DNA of 11,274 nucleotides from an uncultured Neisseriaceae bacterium (lineage in GTDB: Bacteria > Pseudomonadota > Gammaproteobacteria > Burkholderiales > UBA11063), in NCBI GenBank assembly GCA_903891375.1, contig CAITEL010000084.1, forward strand, positions 1 to 11,274, read 5' to 3'. The notes beneath the pieces were generated by a model. The model ran no database searches, was not told where the DNA came from, and saw only the letters and a list, made by a program, of their open reading frames with translations. Positions 1 through 8,153 of this stretch are shown here, piece by piece. The position numbers and the translations under genes were made by a program. Position 1 is the stretch's first letter. Each line of letters starts with the position of its first letter.

Positions 1-423
1 ATCATCCATGACTTGCTCAATACTCCATTCTGACTCTGATGGTAGTGCACTTTTAGAAATTCCAGTTTCAGCAACGGCTAATGAAATAGCTTTCTTATAC
101 CCTTTTTCAAACAATTCCGGTAAAAAATGTTTCAAACTTGGATTATCGCCGATCAAATCTACTATATCTAAACGTTGTTGAACAATAGTCATATACCAAC
201 TCTTTCCTTTATATTCTGGTTGGTATTTCCATTTTAAAAGATGCATGAGTAATATTGACAACCTGTTTCTTAATTCAGTTTTATTTTGATTTCCCATACT
301 TTCTATTTCCTCTACCAAATGCGACAAATCTAATTCTCCAAAGGCTTTTTGTTTAATTAATGCTACTTGTTGTTGTGTCCAAGCAAAAAAATCAACATCA
401 TGCAAATCAAATGCATTTTGCAT
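1..423 (-). CDS. DUF29 family protein, C-terminus cut by the window edge
   Basis: An open frame of 141 codons starts with ATG at 423-421 and runs off the left edge without a stop. The translation has the pattern I associate with DUF29: an N-terminal DVDFFAWTQQQ segment, then FGELDLSHLVEEIESMG, LLMHLLKWKYQPE, a Trp-Tyr-containing stretch before IVQQR, DNPSLK, and LPSESEWSIEQVMDD at the edge. DUF29 proteins are usually about 140-150 residues, so only a few residues should be missing. An AGGAGTT ribosome binding site (437-431) lies 7 bases ahead of the start and overlaps the stop codon of the upstream gene, which suggests translational coupling. It looks like the fifth gene of the ftsY-nrdB-dinG unit. 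It is probably a soluble helical protein with no evident catalytic motif. The family's molecular function is not established and I infer none. Confidence 0.85.
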   Translation of the reverse strand, partial: MQNAFDLHDVDFFAWTQQQVALIKQKAFGELDLSHLVEEIESMGNQNKTELRNRLSILLMHLLKWKYQPEYKGKSWYMTIVQQRLDIVDLIGDNPSLKHFLPELFEKGYKKAISLAVAETGISKSALPSESEWSIEQVMDD

Positions 424-435
424 ATTTTATAACTC

Positions 436-837
436 CTATAAAACCATAAATCTATATAAAGTATGACCACAGCTATTACATGTATAATAACGCCAACGAC
501 TATTTTGATTAAATAATCCAGTATGCTTTATATTATCTGAATTACAATGATTACATGCCACACCATGTGACAATCTACATTGTGGGTTTTGTTCTAAATA
601 CTTGTGCATATCTGGTAATTTATGCCAACGATAGAATTTAACTACCCATCCACACGAATAAAATATCAAACCAGCAATTAAAAACCATATAAAATTTATA
701 CTAAAAAATACAATAAATCCGCCTAATAAAAAAAGTACTAGCATTATCATAAAACAACCACCCAAAAATGGGCTGAACATTAACCCTAAAAACATAAATA
801 ATACGAATGCACCAAGCATTTCCATATAATATAACAT
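436..837 (-). CDS. Small membrane protein with C-terminal zinc ribbon, function unknown
   Basis: This 133-residue protein is not one I recognise by name. Residues about 6-65 are very hydrophobic and divide into two or three membrane segments (about 6-24, 27-46 and 48-64). A basic linker follows (KFYRWHKLP). The C-terminal domain has CNHC (C95, C98) and CNSC (C120, C123), a four-cysteine zinc-ribbon arrangement with 21 residues between the pairs. With two or three segments the side of the ribbon is undecided, though the basic linker favours the cytoplasm. The ATG at 837-835 is 2 bases after the dinG stop, with only a weak AGAG signal upstream; a start at Met5 has no better signal. It sits between dinG and the DUF29 gene in a tight run. 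The reading frame looks real because of the membrane/zinc-ribbon architecture and operon spacing, but no function can be assigned. Confidence 0.8.
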   Translation of the reverse strand: MLYYMEMLGAFVLFMFLGLMFSPFLGGCFMIMLVLFLLGGFIVFFSINFIWFLIAGLIFYSCGWVVKFYRWHKLPDMHKYLEQNPQCRLSHGVACNHCNSDNIKHTGLFNQNSRWRYYTCNSCGHTLYRFMVL

Positions 838-839
838 GC

Positions 840-2975
840 TTATCTCTTTTCTTTTACATTACATATCTTTTGATATGACTCATTAATAAAATCTTTATTG
901 TATTTTCGATTAAAATTAGGCAATGAGTTTAATAACATCGTCCCATAATTCTTTGTAATAACCCGAGAATCACAAATACTTAACTGCCCATAATCTAATT
1001 CATCACGAATTAGTCTTCCAGCAGCTTGAATTAATTTAATACACGTCTCAGGTAAAGATACTTCAATAAAATAATTACTCTTTTCAAACTTTAGCCAATA
1101 CTCTTGCACCATATTTAATGGGTCTTTATGTGTATCAAACGGTAATTTGGTGATTATAACATGAATACAATATAAAGATGGTAAATCAACACCCTCAGCA
1201 AATGAGTTTAAACCAAAAATAATACTCGGTTTACCATTATCTATTTGCTTTTTATGTTCATTAATTAATTTTTGATTACTTAAAAAATCAGTTTGTAACA
1301 AAACACGTTTTTGTAAATCAAGAGGCAATAAAGCATGTGTTTCTTGTAATTGGACTCTATTAAAAAACAATACCAAAGTACCATAACCATCATCATAATC
1401 AATAGTTTTAGTTAAATAATTAGCTAATTCTTTAGTAAATTCATTGCGAGTGGCAAAATCAGGTGTAGAATTAAATCTAGGCACAACAATCTGTGCTTGT
1501 TTTGTATATTCAAAACTTGTATCCAATTTTTTAGTAACCACATTTGGGTATAAATTTAACCCCAGTTTATGCTGATAGTATTTAAAGTCGCTCCCAACAG
1601 CCAAAGTAGCCGAGGTAATCGTTGCTGAATATACTCTACTCCACAACCGATTAAATAACATATTACCCACATGTGTTAAACACGAACTAATAACAAACTC
1701 AATATCTGATTTTATTTGCTTAACTTCAACCCAACGAGCATTGGCATTATAACGTGAATCGTCCTGATTGATCATATATTGACACGTCGCCAATACACTT
1801 TCAATGTTAGCAACGTAAAAACCTAATTTGTTCAGATTTGCTTCCACAACAAAATCCGTACCATCTTTAATCTTTTCTTTTAGCTTTTCTTGTATTTTAA
1901 TTAACCTAGCATATAACTCACCAGCAATAAACGCACAATTTACAAAATGTTCTTTGAATACCTCAACTCCAGAGACCAAATAATCATTTAACATCAATCT
2001 ATTTTCGCTAAACAGATGCGTATTTTGGTTCAAAATAAATAGCAGTTTATCTAATGCTTCACTTAAATCACTAGCAAGTTTGAAAGTATTATCACACAAA
2101 GGAATATCTACAGCGTACAGGTAAAGTTTAGTCTGAGGATTATAAATTAGCCGCGCTAGATGGTCGCAGGATGTCAGAGAATGTTTTAACTCAAATGTTT
2201 CAGTAAAACTATTTATGGCTAAATCTGCAAAGCTATGCCCCTCATCTAAACATAATAAATAATTCTCAGGGGATACTGGTAACACAACCCCACCACCCAA
2301 AGCAATATCAGCCAATAATAAGCTATGATTTGTGACAATAACATCTGCATATTTTAACTCATTACGATTTCTAAAATATGGACAGCGACAATTATCTTTC
2401 TCATTATATGGACAAGAAGAATTTAAACACCGTTCTTTATCTGTCGTAATTAAGGATTTAAGTTTTTTTTCAAATTTAACAGGCATTAAATCTAAATCAC
2501 CACTCCATTTGTTGTTTGAAAATAACTGCGACAATTCATATAATTTTTCTTGGGTTTTGGCGGTATCAAGAAACATATCCGGTTGAATATCCGTATAAGA
2601 TAACTCTAATTGATAAGGACACAAAAAATTAGACCGACCTTTAGCCAAACCATAACTGAATTTCACTCCACTATATTTGATAAAATTAGGGATATCTTTT
2701 TCAATTAATTGCGATTGCAGTGTTTTGGTTGCAGTACTAATTATTAATTTTTTACCTAATTTTTGTGCATTTAATACTCCAGCCACCAGATATGCCAAAC
2801 TTTTACCAGTACCAGTTGGTGCTTCAACTAAACAGATATTATGTCCATCTTTATTGTCAGTATCAACAGCACCAATACATTCATCAATGGTTTTAATCAT
2901 TGCAAATTGGCTAGACCTAACTTTAAAATTAGGCATTCTTTCTATAATATCTTCGTATAACTCATTTACCTGCAT
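840..2975 (-). CDS. dinG: ATP-dependent 5'-3' DNA helicase DinG (XPD-like, iron-sulfur)
   Basis: The 711-residue protein is close to E. coli DinG (716) and has the XPD/DinG superfamily 2 helicase motifs: Walker A EAPTGTGKS (51-59), Walker B box DEGH (244-247), AEGVDLPS (593-600) and motif VI QAAGRLIR (650-657). Candidate ligands for the [4Fe-4S] cluster of this family are C119, C183, C188 and one of C196/C198, lying between motifs I and II as expected. The family unwinds DNA 5' to 3', including D-loops, R-loops and DNA/RNA hybrids, and helps resolve replication-transcription conflicts. Translation starts with ATG at 2975-2973, three bases after the nrdB stop; a weak GGGAT stretch about 8 bases upstream could serve as ribosome binding site. 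The close spacing implies cotranscription with nrdB, linking dNTP supply to DNA repair. YoaA is the main alternative, but the length and cysteine layout fit DinG. Confidence 0.9.
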   Translation of the reverse strand: MQVNELYEDIIERMPNFKVRSSQFAMIKTIDECIGAVDTDNKDGHNICLVEAPTGTGKSLAYLVAGVLNAQKLGKKLIISTATKTLQSQLIEKDIPNFIKYSGVKFSYGLAKGRSNFLCPYQLELSYTDIQPDMFLDTAKTQEKLYELSQLFSNNKWSGDLDLMPVKFEKKLKSLITTDKERCLNSSCPYNEKDNCRCPYFRNRNELKYADVIVTNHSLLLADIALGGGVVLPVSPENYLLCLDEGHSFADLAINSFTETFELKHSLTSCDHLARLIYNPQTKLYLYAVDIPLCDNTFKLASDLSEALDKLLFILNQNTHLFSENRLMLNDYLVSGVEVFKEHFVNCAFIAGELYARLIKIQEKLKEKIKDGTDFVVEANLNKLGFYVANIESVLATCQYMINQDDSRYNANARWVEVKQIKSDIEFVISSCLTHVGNMLFNRLWSRVYSATITSATLAVGSDFKYYQHKLGLNLYPNVVTKKLDTSFEYTKQAQIVVPRFNSTPDFATRNEFTKELANYLTKTIDYDDGYGTLVLFFNRVQLQETHALLPLDLQKRVLLQTDFLSNQKLINEHKKQIDNGKPSIIFGLNSFAEGVDLPSLYCIHVIITKLPFDTHKDPLNMVQEYWLKFEKSNYFIEVSLPETCIKLIQAAGRLIRDELDYGQLSICDSRVITKNYGTMLLNSLPNFNRKYNKDFINESYQKICNVKEKR

Positions 2976-2978
2976 GAA

Positions 2979-4058
2979 TTAATCCCAATCTAACACCCCA
3001 CCACTTTGATATTCAATTACCCGAGTTTCAAAAAAATTCTTTTCTTTCTTCAAATCCATCATCTCACTCATCCATGGAAAAGGATTGGTCGCATTAGGAA
3101 ATAATTGTTCTAAACCAATTTGTTGCATTCTACGATTACAAATAAAACGCAAATAATCTTTAAACATATTTGCATTTAAACCCAGTACACCTCTTGGCAT
3201 AGTGTCTTCGGCATATGCATATTCTAAATCAACACCAGTACGAAATAATTCTACCACCTCTTTTTTCAAAGAGTCAGTCCATAACTTTGGATTTTCTAAT
3301 TTAATTGTATTAATTAAGTCAATCCCAAAATTACAGTGCATTGATTCATCTCGGAGAATATATTGGTATTGCTCAGCACTACCCGTCATTTTATTTTGTC
3401 TACCTAATGCCAAAATTTGCACAAAGCCCACGTAAAAAAAGATACCTTCCATAATACAGGCAAATACAATTAATGATTTTAATAAAGTTTGATCATTTTC
3501 CGTAGTTCCAGTTTTAAAGTTAGGATCAGTTAATGTGTTAATAAACGGGATTAAAAAATCGTCTTTATCTCGAATTGACGGAATTTCATGATACGCATTA
3601 AAAATCTCAGATTCATCTAAACCCAAACTCTCCACAATATACTGATATGCATGTGTATGAATTGCCTCCTCAAATGCTTGACGTAATAAAAATTGCCTAC
3701 ACTCAGGTGCTGTTATCTGCCGATAAGTTCCAAGTACAATGTTATTCGCCGCTAAACTGTCTGCAGTCACAAAAAAGCCCAAATTACGTTTAACAATGGT
3801 ACGCTCATCTTCCGTTAAACCTTTTGGATTTTTCCATAATTCTATATCACGTTGCATATTAACTTCTTGTGGCATCCAATGATTAGCACAAGAGGCAAGG
3901 TACTTCTCCCATGCCCATTTATACTTAAATGGCACTAATTGATTCACATCAGTAGTTCCATTAATAATCCGTTTATCCACAATATTAACTCTACCTGTTT
4001 CATTCGAAATTAGATCCTCAGGTAAACTTACCTCAGCAACTACAGTATTTGTATTCAT
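2979..4058 (-). CDS. nrdB: Class I ribonucleoside-diphosphate reductase, beta subunit
   Basis: The 359-residue protein is the radical-generating small subunit that, with NrdA, reduces ribonucleoside diphosphates to deoxyribonucleotides in the cytoplasm. The di-iron ligands line up with E. coli NrdB: D100, E131 and H134 (in EEAIHTHAY), E204 (in CIMEGIFFY), and E238 and H241 (in RDESMH). The radical tyrosine is present as Y138, so this is a tyrosyl-radical type and not the Phe-containing class Ic. The C-terminus ends SGGVLDWD, shorter than the E. coli tail. ATG at 4058-4056 is preceded by AGGA (4070-4067) at 8 bases. No nrdA lies beside it in this window, which is unusual because nrdA and nrdB are normally adjacent. 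It follows ftsY after 96 bases with no terminator or convincing promoter, so it probably depends on the NrdR-type promoter ahead of ftsY. Confidence 0.95.
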   Translation of the reverse strand: MNTNTVVAEVSLPEDLISNETGRVNIVDKRIINGTTDVNQLVPFKYKWAWEKYLASCANHWMPQEVNMQRDIELWKNPKGLTEDERTIVKRNLGFFVTADSLAANNIVLGTYRQITAPECRQFLLRQAFEEAIHTHAYQYIVESLGLDESEIFNAYHEIPSIRDKDDFLIPFINTLTDPNFKTGTTENDQTLLKSLIVFACIMEGIFFYVGFVQILALGRQNKMTGSAEQYQYILRDESMHCNFGIDLINTIKLENPKLWTDSLKKEVVELFRTGVDLEYAYAEDTMPRGVLGLNANMFKDYLRFICNRRMQQIGLEQLFPNATNPFPWMSEMMDLKKEKNFFETRVIEYQSGGVLDWD

Positions 4059-4117
4059 TTTTTTTATCCTTTATTAAGTAACTTACAGCGTAGCCATACT
4101 CGATGTATTAATCGCAC

Positions 4118-4156
4118 AACTACTCACATACACAATTCATGCACAAGTAAGTAGTT
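4118..4156 (-). repeat. Imperfect inverted repeat in the ftsY-nrdB spacer
   Basis: Arms 4118-4127 and 4147-4156 are complementary over 10 positions with one G-U wobble in the leftward RNA (AACTACTTAC with GTGAGTAGTT), around a 19-base loop. The upstream arm includes part of the ftsY stop codon. No U-run follows, so it is not a normal intrinsic terminator. It could be an mRNA processing or stabilising hairpin between ftsY and nrdB, or chance. Confidence 0.35.
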
Positions 4157-5300
4157 ATTCGAAGAGTGCGTTTACGTAGTCCCTAGCCTCAAATGGACGA
4201 AGATCATCAATTGTTTCCCCCACACCAATAAAACGCAATGATACTGGGCGCTCTTTAGCAATGGCACAAATAACCCCACCCTTGGCTGTACCATCAAGTT
4301 TAGTTAAGATCAATCCAGTTAAACCCAAAGCGTCATCAAAAGCTTTTACTTGATTTAACGCATTTTGACCAATATTTGAATCTAATACTAATAATATCTC
4401 ATGTGGCGCATTATTCAATGCTTTGCCAATAACCCTTTTAACTTTTTTGATTTCTTCCATCAAGTTAAGCTGTGTTGGTAGCCTCCCAGCAGTATCGGCT
4501 AGCACAATATCAATTTTATTTGCAATAGCTGAATTTATAGCATCAAAACATACTGCCGCTGAGTCACCACCATTTTGTGAAATAACCGTAACATTATTAC
4601 GGTTACCCCACTCTAACAATTGTTCACGCGCAGCTGCTCTAAATGTATCACCAGCAGCTAACATCACCGATTTACCCTGAGTTTGAAAGTATTTGGCTAG
4701 TTTTCCGATAGAGGTAGTCTTACCTGCACCATTAACGCCAACCATCATAATGACAAATGGTTTATGTCCATCCGTTATCAGTGGTTTTTCAATTGGCGTT
4801 AATAACTCTACAATACTATCTTTTAATGCCTCCTTAAGCTCCACCCCATCCTTTAATCCTTTAAGGCTAACTTTTTTACGAATTTTATCTAATAGTTCAG
4901 TTGTGGCAGAATAGCCCACATCAGCAGACAGCAAAATTGACTCTAACTCTTCATAGAGTTCTTCATTAATTTTGCCACCACCAAAAACGCCAAGTAATTT
5001 TTTACCTAACCCATCTCGTGTCTTGGCTAGACCAGACCTTAAACGCTCTCTCCATGACTTTTGCTTAGGATTATCTGCAACCACAGTTTCAGTTATTACT
5101 GCTGGCAATATTTCTTCATTTATTTCTGGTTGCGTTGTTTCATCAACATCACTCAACTTTGCACTATTTAGTACCGTATCTTGTGACGTTAGAGCTATGT
5201 CATCATTATTTACCACTATCGCCGAGTCTAATGTTGTTTGTTCTATAACAACATTTTCTTGTACTGGTACGGTTTTCTTACGTCGAAAAAAATTTAACAC
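4155..5300 (-). CDS. ftsY: Signal recognition particle receptor FtsY
   Basis: The 381-residue SRP GTPase docks ribosome-nascent chain-SRP complexes at the inner membrane and, with Ffh, hands them to SecYEG. After a basic start (MLNFFRRKK) comes a low-complexity acidic A region to about residue 78, much shorter than in E. coli FtsY (497 residues). The N domain follows (about 80-180), then the GTPase G domain with P-loop GVNGAGKTTS (188-197), DTFRAAA (218-224), DTAGR (269-273), TKLDGTAKGG (333-342) and a closing RDYVNALFE membrane-proximal helix. The usual DAxTGQNA segment reads DSNIGQNA, a small departure with the GQN core kept. The start is GTG at 5300-5298, with an AAGAG stretch about 9 bases upstream. 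It is first in a unit with nrdB and dinG behind a promoter with two NrdR-like operators, an unexpected regulator for this gene. Confidence 0.95.
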   Translation of the reverse strand: MLNFFRRKKTVPVQENVVIEQTTLDSAIVVNNDDIALTSQDTVLNSAKLSDVDETTQPEINEEILPAVITETVVADNPKQKSWRERLRSGLAKTRDGLGKKLLGVFGGGKINEELYEELESILLSADVGYSATTELLDKIRKKVSLKGLKDGVELKEALKDSIVELLTPIEKPLITDGHKPFVIMMVGVNGAGKTTSIGKLAKYFQTQGKSVMLAAGDTFRAAAREQLLEWGNRNNVTVISQNGGDSAAVCFDAINSAIANKIDIVLADTAGRLPTQLNLMEEIKKVKRVIGKALNNAPHEILLVLDSNIGQNALNQVKAFDDALGLTGLILTKLDGTAKGGVICAIAKERPVSLRFIGVGETIDDLRPFEARDYVNALFE

Positions 5301-5322
5301 GCTTTATTACTCTTCTTAAAAA

Positions 5323-5338
5323 ACACTATATATAGTGT
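5323..5338. promoter_or_regulatory. Candidate NrdR box 1, promoter-proximal
   Basis: The perfect 16-bp palindrome ACACTATATATAGTGT matches the known NrdR-box pattern ACAC-W-ATATAT-W-GTGT. It lies directly downstream of the TATAAT of the leftward ftsY promoter, over the predicted transcription start, where a bound repressor would block initiation. NrdR is the ATP/dATP-sensing repressor of ribonucleotide reductase genes. The second box is 43 bp away centre to centre, about four helical turns. Confidence 0.8.
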
Positions 5339-5344
5339 ATTATA
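5339..5344 (-). promoter_or_regulatory. -10 element of the ftsY-nrdB-dinG promoter
   Basis: The leftward strand reads TATAAT exactly, 39 bases before the ftsY GTG, predicting transcription start near 5332. At 16-18 bp spacing the -35 region is a T-rich stretch (about 5361-5368) with no good TTGACA match, running into the second NrdR-like palindrome. The upstream ihfB terminator supports a separate promoter here. Confidence 0.6.
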
Positions 5345-5365
5345 TCATAAAATCAAGAAAAAAAA

Positions 5366-5381
5366 ACACAATATATTGTGT
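5366..5381. promoter_or_regulatory. Candidate NrdR box 2, promoter-distal
   Basis: A second perfect 16-bp palindrome, ACACAATATATTGTGT, also fits the NrdR-box pattern, differing from box 1 only at the two W positions. It overlaps the -35 region of the leftward promoter. Paired NrdR boxes spaced by whole helical turns are the family norm; here the spacing is 43 bp centre to centre, with the -10 hexamer between them. Confidence 0.8.
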
Positions 5382-5405
5382 TTTACTAAATAATTCACAT
5401 GATAT

Positions 5406-5441
5406 AAAAAACCCATATGTTTTAATGCATATGGGCTTTTT
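5406..5441 (-). terminator. Intrinsic terminator after ihfB
   Basis: In the leftward RNA, CCCATATG (5435-5428) pairs perfectly with CATATGGG (5419-5412) around an 8-base loop, followed by six U. It starts 15 bases after the ihfB stop. An A-run before the stem on one strand makes it potentially bidirectional. It separates the tatD-cmk-rpsA-ihfB unit from the ftsY unit. Confidence 0.85.
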
Positions 5442-5455
5442 ATAAATGATAAGGT

Positions 5456-5740
5456 TTACATAACATCTACACGAGATTTAAGTTCTTTACCTGCTCGAAA
5501 ATACACAACATGCCGAGGGTCATCAGATGAAATGGTTACCCCATCTCTTGGGTTTCTAATAACTCCAGCAGCTCTTTCTTTCAAGGAAAAGCACCCAAAC
5601 CCACGTATTTCAATACGGTTACCTTCAGCGATATTGTCTACCAAATTACTAAAAAGAGTTTTAATTAAGTTATCAATTTCTTTTTTAGTCATTTTGGGAT
5701 ACAAATCGCATAATTTAAGAATTAAATCAGAACGATTCAT
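5456..5740 (-). CDS. ihfB: Integration host factor, beta subunit
   Basis: The 94-residue protein matches the E. coli IHF beta length exactly. It forms a heterodimer with IHF alpha that bends DNA sharply at specific sites in the nucleoid, acting in recombination, replication initiation and transcription. The family signature is NRIEIRGFGCFSL (41-53), with the DNA-intercalating proline P64 in IRNP and a closing FRAGKELKSRV. The frame stays open 15 codons further upstream into rpsA, but ATG at 5740-5738 gives the family N-terminus (MNRSDLI) and has an AGGT signal overlapping the rpsA stop, 8 bases before it. The gap to rpsA is 10 bases, suggesting coupling. rpsA-ihfB adjacency is classic in Beta/Gammaproteobacteria and favours IhfB over the related HU. 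Confidence 0.93.
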   Translation of the reverse strand: MNRSDLILKLCDLYPKMTKKEIDNLIKTLFSNLVDNIAEGNRIEIRGFGCFSLKERAAGVIRNPRDGVTISSDDPRHVVYFRAGKELKSRVDVM

Positions 5741-5750
5741 ACTACACGAC

Positions 5751-7421
5751 CTATTCTTGAGATAACTTATCTTGTAATAGTGCACCTAAACTAGTTGTTC
5801 CTGAAGTTTTTTCTGCTTGTTTTACTTTTTTTATAGCTTCAGCTTCTTCTTTAGCATCAACAGCTTTAACAGAAACATTAATAGTTCTATTTTTCTTATC
5901 AACATTAGAAATCATAACGGTTACCTCACTATCCACTGGGAATAGTTTAGCTAAGTCATCAATTCTTTCTGCTGAGGCTTCTTTAATTGGAAGAGTAGCT
6001 TCGATTCCTTCGGCTAAAGTTACAGTAACTTCCGTTGCATTAACAGCCTTAACTGTACCTTTTACAATAGAACCTTTATCGTGGTTAGTCACAAACAAGC
6101 CAAATGGATCATTATCTAGTTGTTTGATACTTAGAGCGATTCTTTCTTTTTCTACGTCAATTGAGACAATAACCGCTGTTACTTCTTGAGTTTTTTTGTA
6201 ATTACGTATTGCAGCATCACCTGAAACTGTCCAAGAAATATCAGACACGTGAACTAAACCATCAATCCCACCATCTAAACCAATAAATAAACCAAAATCA
6301 GTTATAGAACGAATTGTTCCTGTTACATGGTCACCTTTTTTATGTTTTTCAGCAAAATCAATCCAAGGGTTAGCTTTACACTGTTTTAAACCCAAGCTAA
6401 TTCTACGTTTAGATTCATCTATTTCAAGAATTTGAACTTGAACCTCATCACCTAATTTAACCACTTTCGATGGGTTAACATTTTTATTAGTCCAATCCAT
6501 TTCTGACACATGAACTAAACCTTCGATACCATTTTCAACTTCAACAAATGCACCGTAGTCTGTTATATTTGAGATTTTACCAAATAGGCGAGTTCCAACA
6601 GGATAACGCTCAGAAATACCACCCCATGGATCTTCAGATAATTGTTTCAAGCCTAATGATACACGATGTTTTTCTTGATCAAAACGTAGTATTTTTGCTT
6701 GAACTTCTTGGCCAACAGTTAAAACCTCTGACGGATGTTTAACACGTTTCCATGATAAATCAGTAATATATAATAGGCCATCAATACCACCAAGATCAAC
6801 AAATGCACCATAGTCTGTGATATTTTTAACAATACCCGTTACAATATTACCTTCTTGCATTTTTTCTAAAATAACTTTACTGTCTTCACCATTTCTATCA
6901 ACTAATACCGCTTTTCTCGAAATAACAATGTTATTGCGACGACGATCAACTTTAATTACTTTAAACTCAACATCTTTACCCTCAAATGGAGTAAAATCAC
7001 GTACTGTGCGTACATCAAGTAAAGAACCAGGTAAAAATAAGCGTACATTTTTGTATACAACGCCTAAACCACCTTTAATACGGCCATAAATTGGACCAGC
7101 CAATACAGTACCGTTTTCTAATGCTGTTTCTAATTCTGTCCATGCAGCTATTCTACGAGCTTTATCTCTAGATAGTCTGGTTTCACCATAACCATCTTCA
7201 ACAGCTTCAATAGCTACCTGTGTAGTATCTCCAACTTTAACTTCAAGTTCGCCATGCTCATCTTTAAACTCGCTAAGCGCAATTACTGACTCTGATTTTA
7301 ATCCAGCATTAACAGTAACGTATTTATTGTCAATAGCGACAACTTCAGCATTAATTACTTCACCTTCACGCATTTCCACTTGCGTTAAATGTGCTTCAAA
7401 CAAACTTGCAAAATTTTCCAT
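5751..7421 (-). CDS. rpsA: 30S ribosomal protein S1
   Basis: The 556-residue protein (E. coli 557) has six S1/OB-fold RNA-binding repeats at about 19-85, 103-170, 190-259, 275-345, 362-432 and 449-518. The first two anchor S1 to the ribosome and later ones capture mRNA leaders. Repeats 3-5 show the family's [40 protein letters not shown] and [23 protein letters not shown] segments. The acidic and basic C-terminal tail after 520 is non-repetitive. The start is ATG at 7421-7419. There is no purine-rich Shine-Dalgarno sequence ahead of it; the preceding bases are U/A-rich. This resembles E. coli rpsA, whose leader lacks a strong signal and is autoregulated by S1. A 9-bp stem-loop lies just upstream. 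It sits between cmk and ihfB in the usual order. Confidence 0.97.
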   Translation of the reverse strand: MENFASLFEAHLTQVEMREGEVINAEVVAIDNKYVTVNAGLKSESVIALSEFKDEHGELEVKVGDTTQVAIEAVEDGYGETRLSRDKARRIAAWTELETALENGTVLAGPIYGRIKGGLGVVYKNVRLFLPGSLLDVRTVRDFTPFEGKDVEFKVIKVDRRRNNIVISRKAVLVDRNGEDSKVILEKMQEGNIVTGIVKNITDYGAFVDLGGIDGLLYITDLSWKRVKHPSEVLTVGQEVQAKILRFDQEKHRVSLGLKQLSEDPWGGISERYPVGTRLFGKISNITDYGAFVEVENGIEGLVHVSEMDWTNKNVNPSKVVKLGDEVQVQILEIDESKRRISLGLKQCKANPWIDFAEKHKKGDHVTGTIRSITDFGLFIGLDGGIDGLVHVSDISWTVSGDAAIRNYKKTQEVTAVIVSIDVEKERIALSIKQLDNDPFGLFVTNHDKGSIVKGTVKAVNATEVTVTLAEGIEATLPIKEASAERIDDLAKLFPVDSEVTVMISNVDKKNRTINVSVKAVDAKEEAEAIKKVKQAEKTSGTTSLGALLQDKLSQE

Positions 7422-7455
7422 AAATTTTATATAACCAAAAAAAAGTTTTAAAACA

Positions 7456-7485
7456 TAGTTAGTAGCAAAATTGTATTACTAACTA
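7456..7485 (-). promoter_or_regulatory. Stem-loop in the rpsA leader, overlapping the cmk stop
   Basis: Arms 7477-7485 and 7456-7464 form a perfect 9-bp stem (TAGTTAGTA with TACTAACTA) around a 12-base loop, containing the cmk stop codon and ending 34 bases before the rpsA start. The stem is A/U-rich and is followed after several bases by a long U-run (TTTTAAAACTTTTTTTT). It could shape the S1 translation initiation region or act as a weak attenuator. Function is inferred from position only. Confidence 0.45.
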
Positions 7486-8153
7486 CACCTGATTGTATCA
7501 TTATACCACGTAACTATTTTACTCACACATTCTTCAATCGTTAAAGAGGTGTTATCCAACAGTTTATATCTACTGTCATGAGTAAGTGGCGCAACCTCTC
7601 GATTACTATCCTGCTCATCTCGAAGTATAATATCACGCAAAATAGACTCCATTTTAACAGATTTCCCTAATAATTGCAACTGGTTAAATCTCCTTTGTGC
7701 TCTTTTTTCTGCTGATGCAGTTAAAAAAATTTTTAATATGGCTTGTGGAAACACTACGCTACCCATGTCACGACCATCTGTTACTAAATTATTTTTCAGA
7801 GCAAAAGAACGTTGAAAATTTAATAAATTTTCACGAATTAATCCATTTTTTCCTAAAATTGATGCCATCATACCAGTTTTTTCTTCACGAATTTTAGCAC
7901 TGATGTTTTCGTTATCGATAAATACCCCATCTTGAGTAAATGACAATTTCATTGTTGTAATTAAAGATACAATTTGCATCAGGTTTTTTTCAACAGTTAA
8001 CTCATTTTTTATTACTAACAATGCTAATGCACGATATATTGCTCCAGAATCAAGATAATCAAAGCCTAGCTTTTGAGCAACAAGCTTTGCAATTGTACCT
8101 TTTCCCGAAGAAGATGGACCATCTATGGCAATAATTTTATATATATTGAGCAC
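7479..8153 (-). CDS. cmk: Cytidylate kinase
   Basis: The 224-residue enzyme (E. coli 227) transfers phosphate from ATP to CMP or dCMP in the cytoplasm, feeding CDP to RNA, phospholipid and dCTP synthesis. It has the P-loop GPSSSGKGT (12-20), the nucleotide-binding LDSGAIYRA (34-42), GRDMGSVVFP (127-136) and the LID arginine segment RDEQDSNR (178-185, family pattern RDxxDxxR). The start is GTG at 8153-8151, immediately after the tatD TAA with no spacer, preceded by AAGGA at a normal distance inside the end of tatD. That makes translational coupling to tatD likely. The gene order cmk-rpsA-ihfB is widely conserved; tatD directly ahead of cmk is not an order I know as standard. Confidence 0.95.
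   Translation of the reverse strand: MLNIYKIIAIDGPSSSGKGTIAKLVAQKLGFDYLDSGAIYRALALLVIKNELTVEKNLMQIVSLITTMKLSFTQDGVFIDNENISAKIREEKTGMMASILGKNGLIRENLLNFQRSFALKNNLVTDGRDMGSVVFPQAILKIFLTASAEKRAQRRFNQLQLLGKSVKMESILRDIILRDEQDSNREVAPLTHDSRYKLLDNTSLTIEECVSKIVTWYNDTIRCS

Noticed and set aside
3202..3435. Rightward open frames inside nrdB, dinG, ftsY, rpsA and cmk
   Set aside because: All lie opposite strong, recognisable genes and show no domain or start signal; they are antisense shadows.
5741..5785. Fifteen-codon upstream extension of ihfB overlapping rpsA
   Set aside because: The start at 5740 gives the exact 94-residue IHF beta length, with a ribosome binding site at the rpsA stop.
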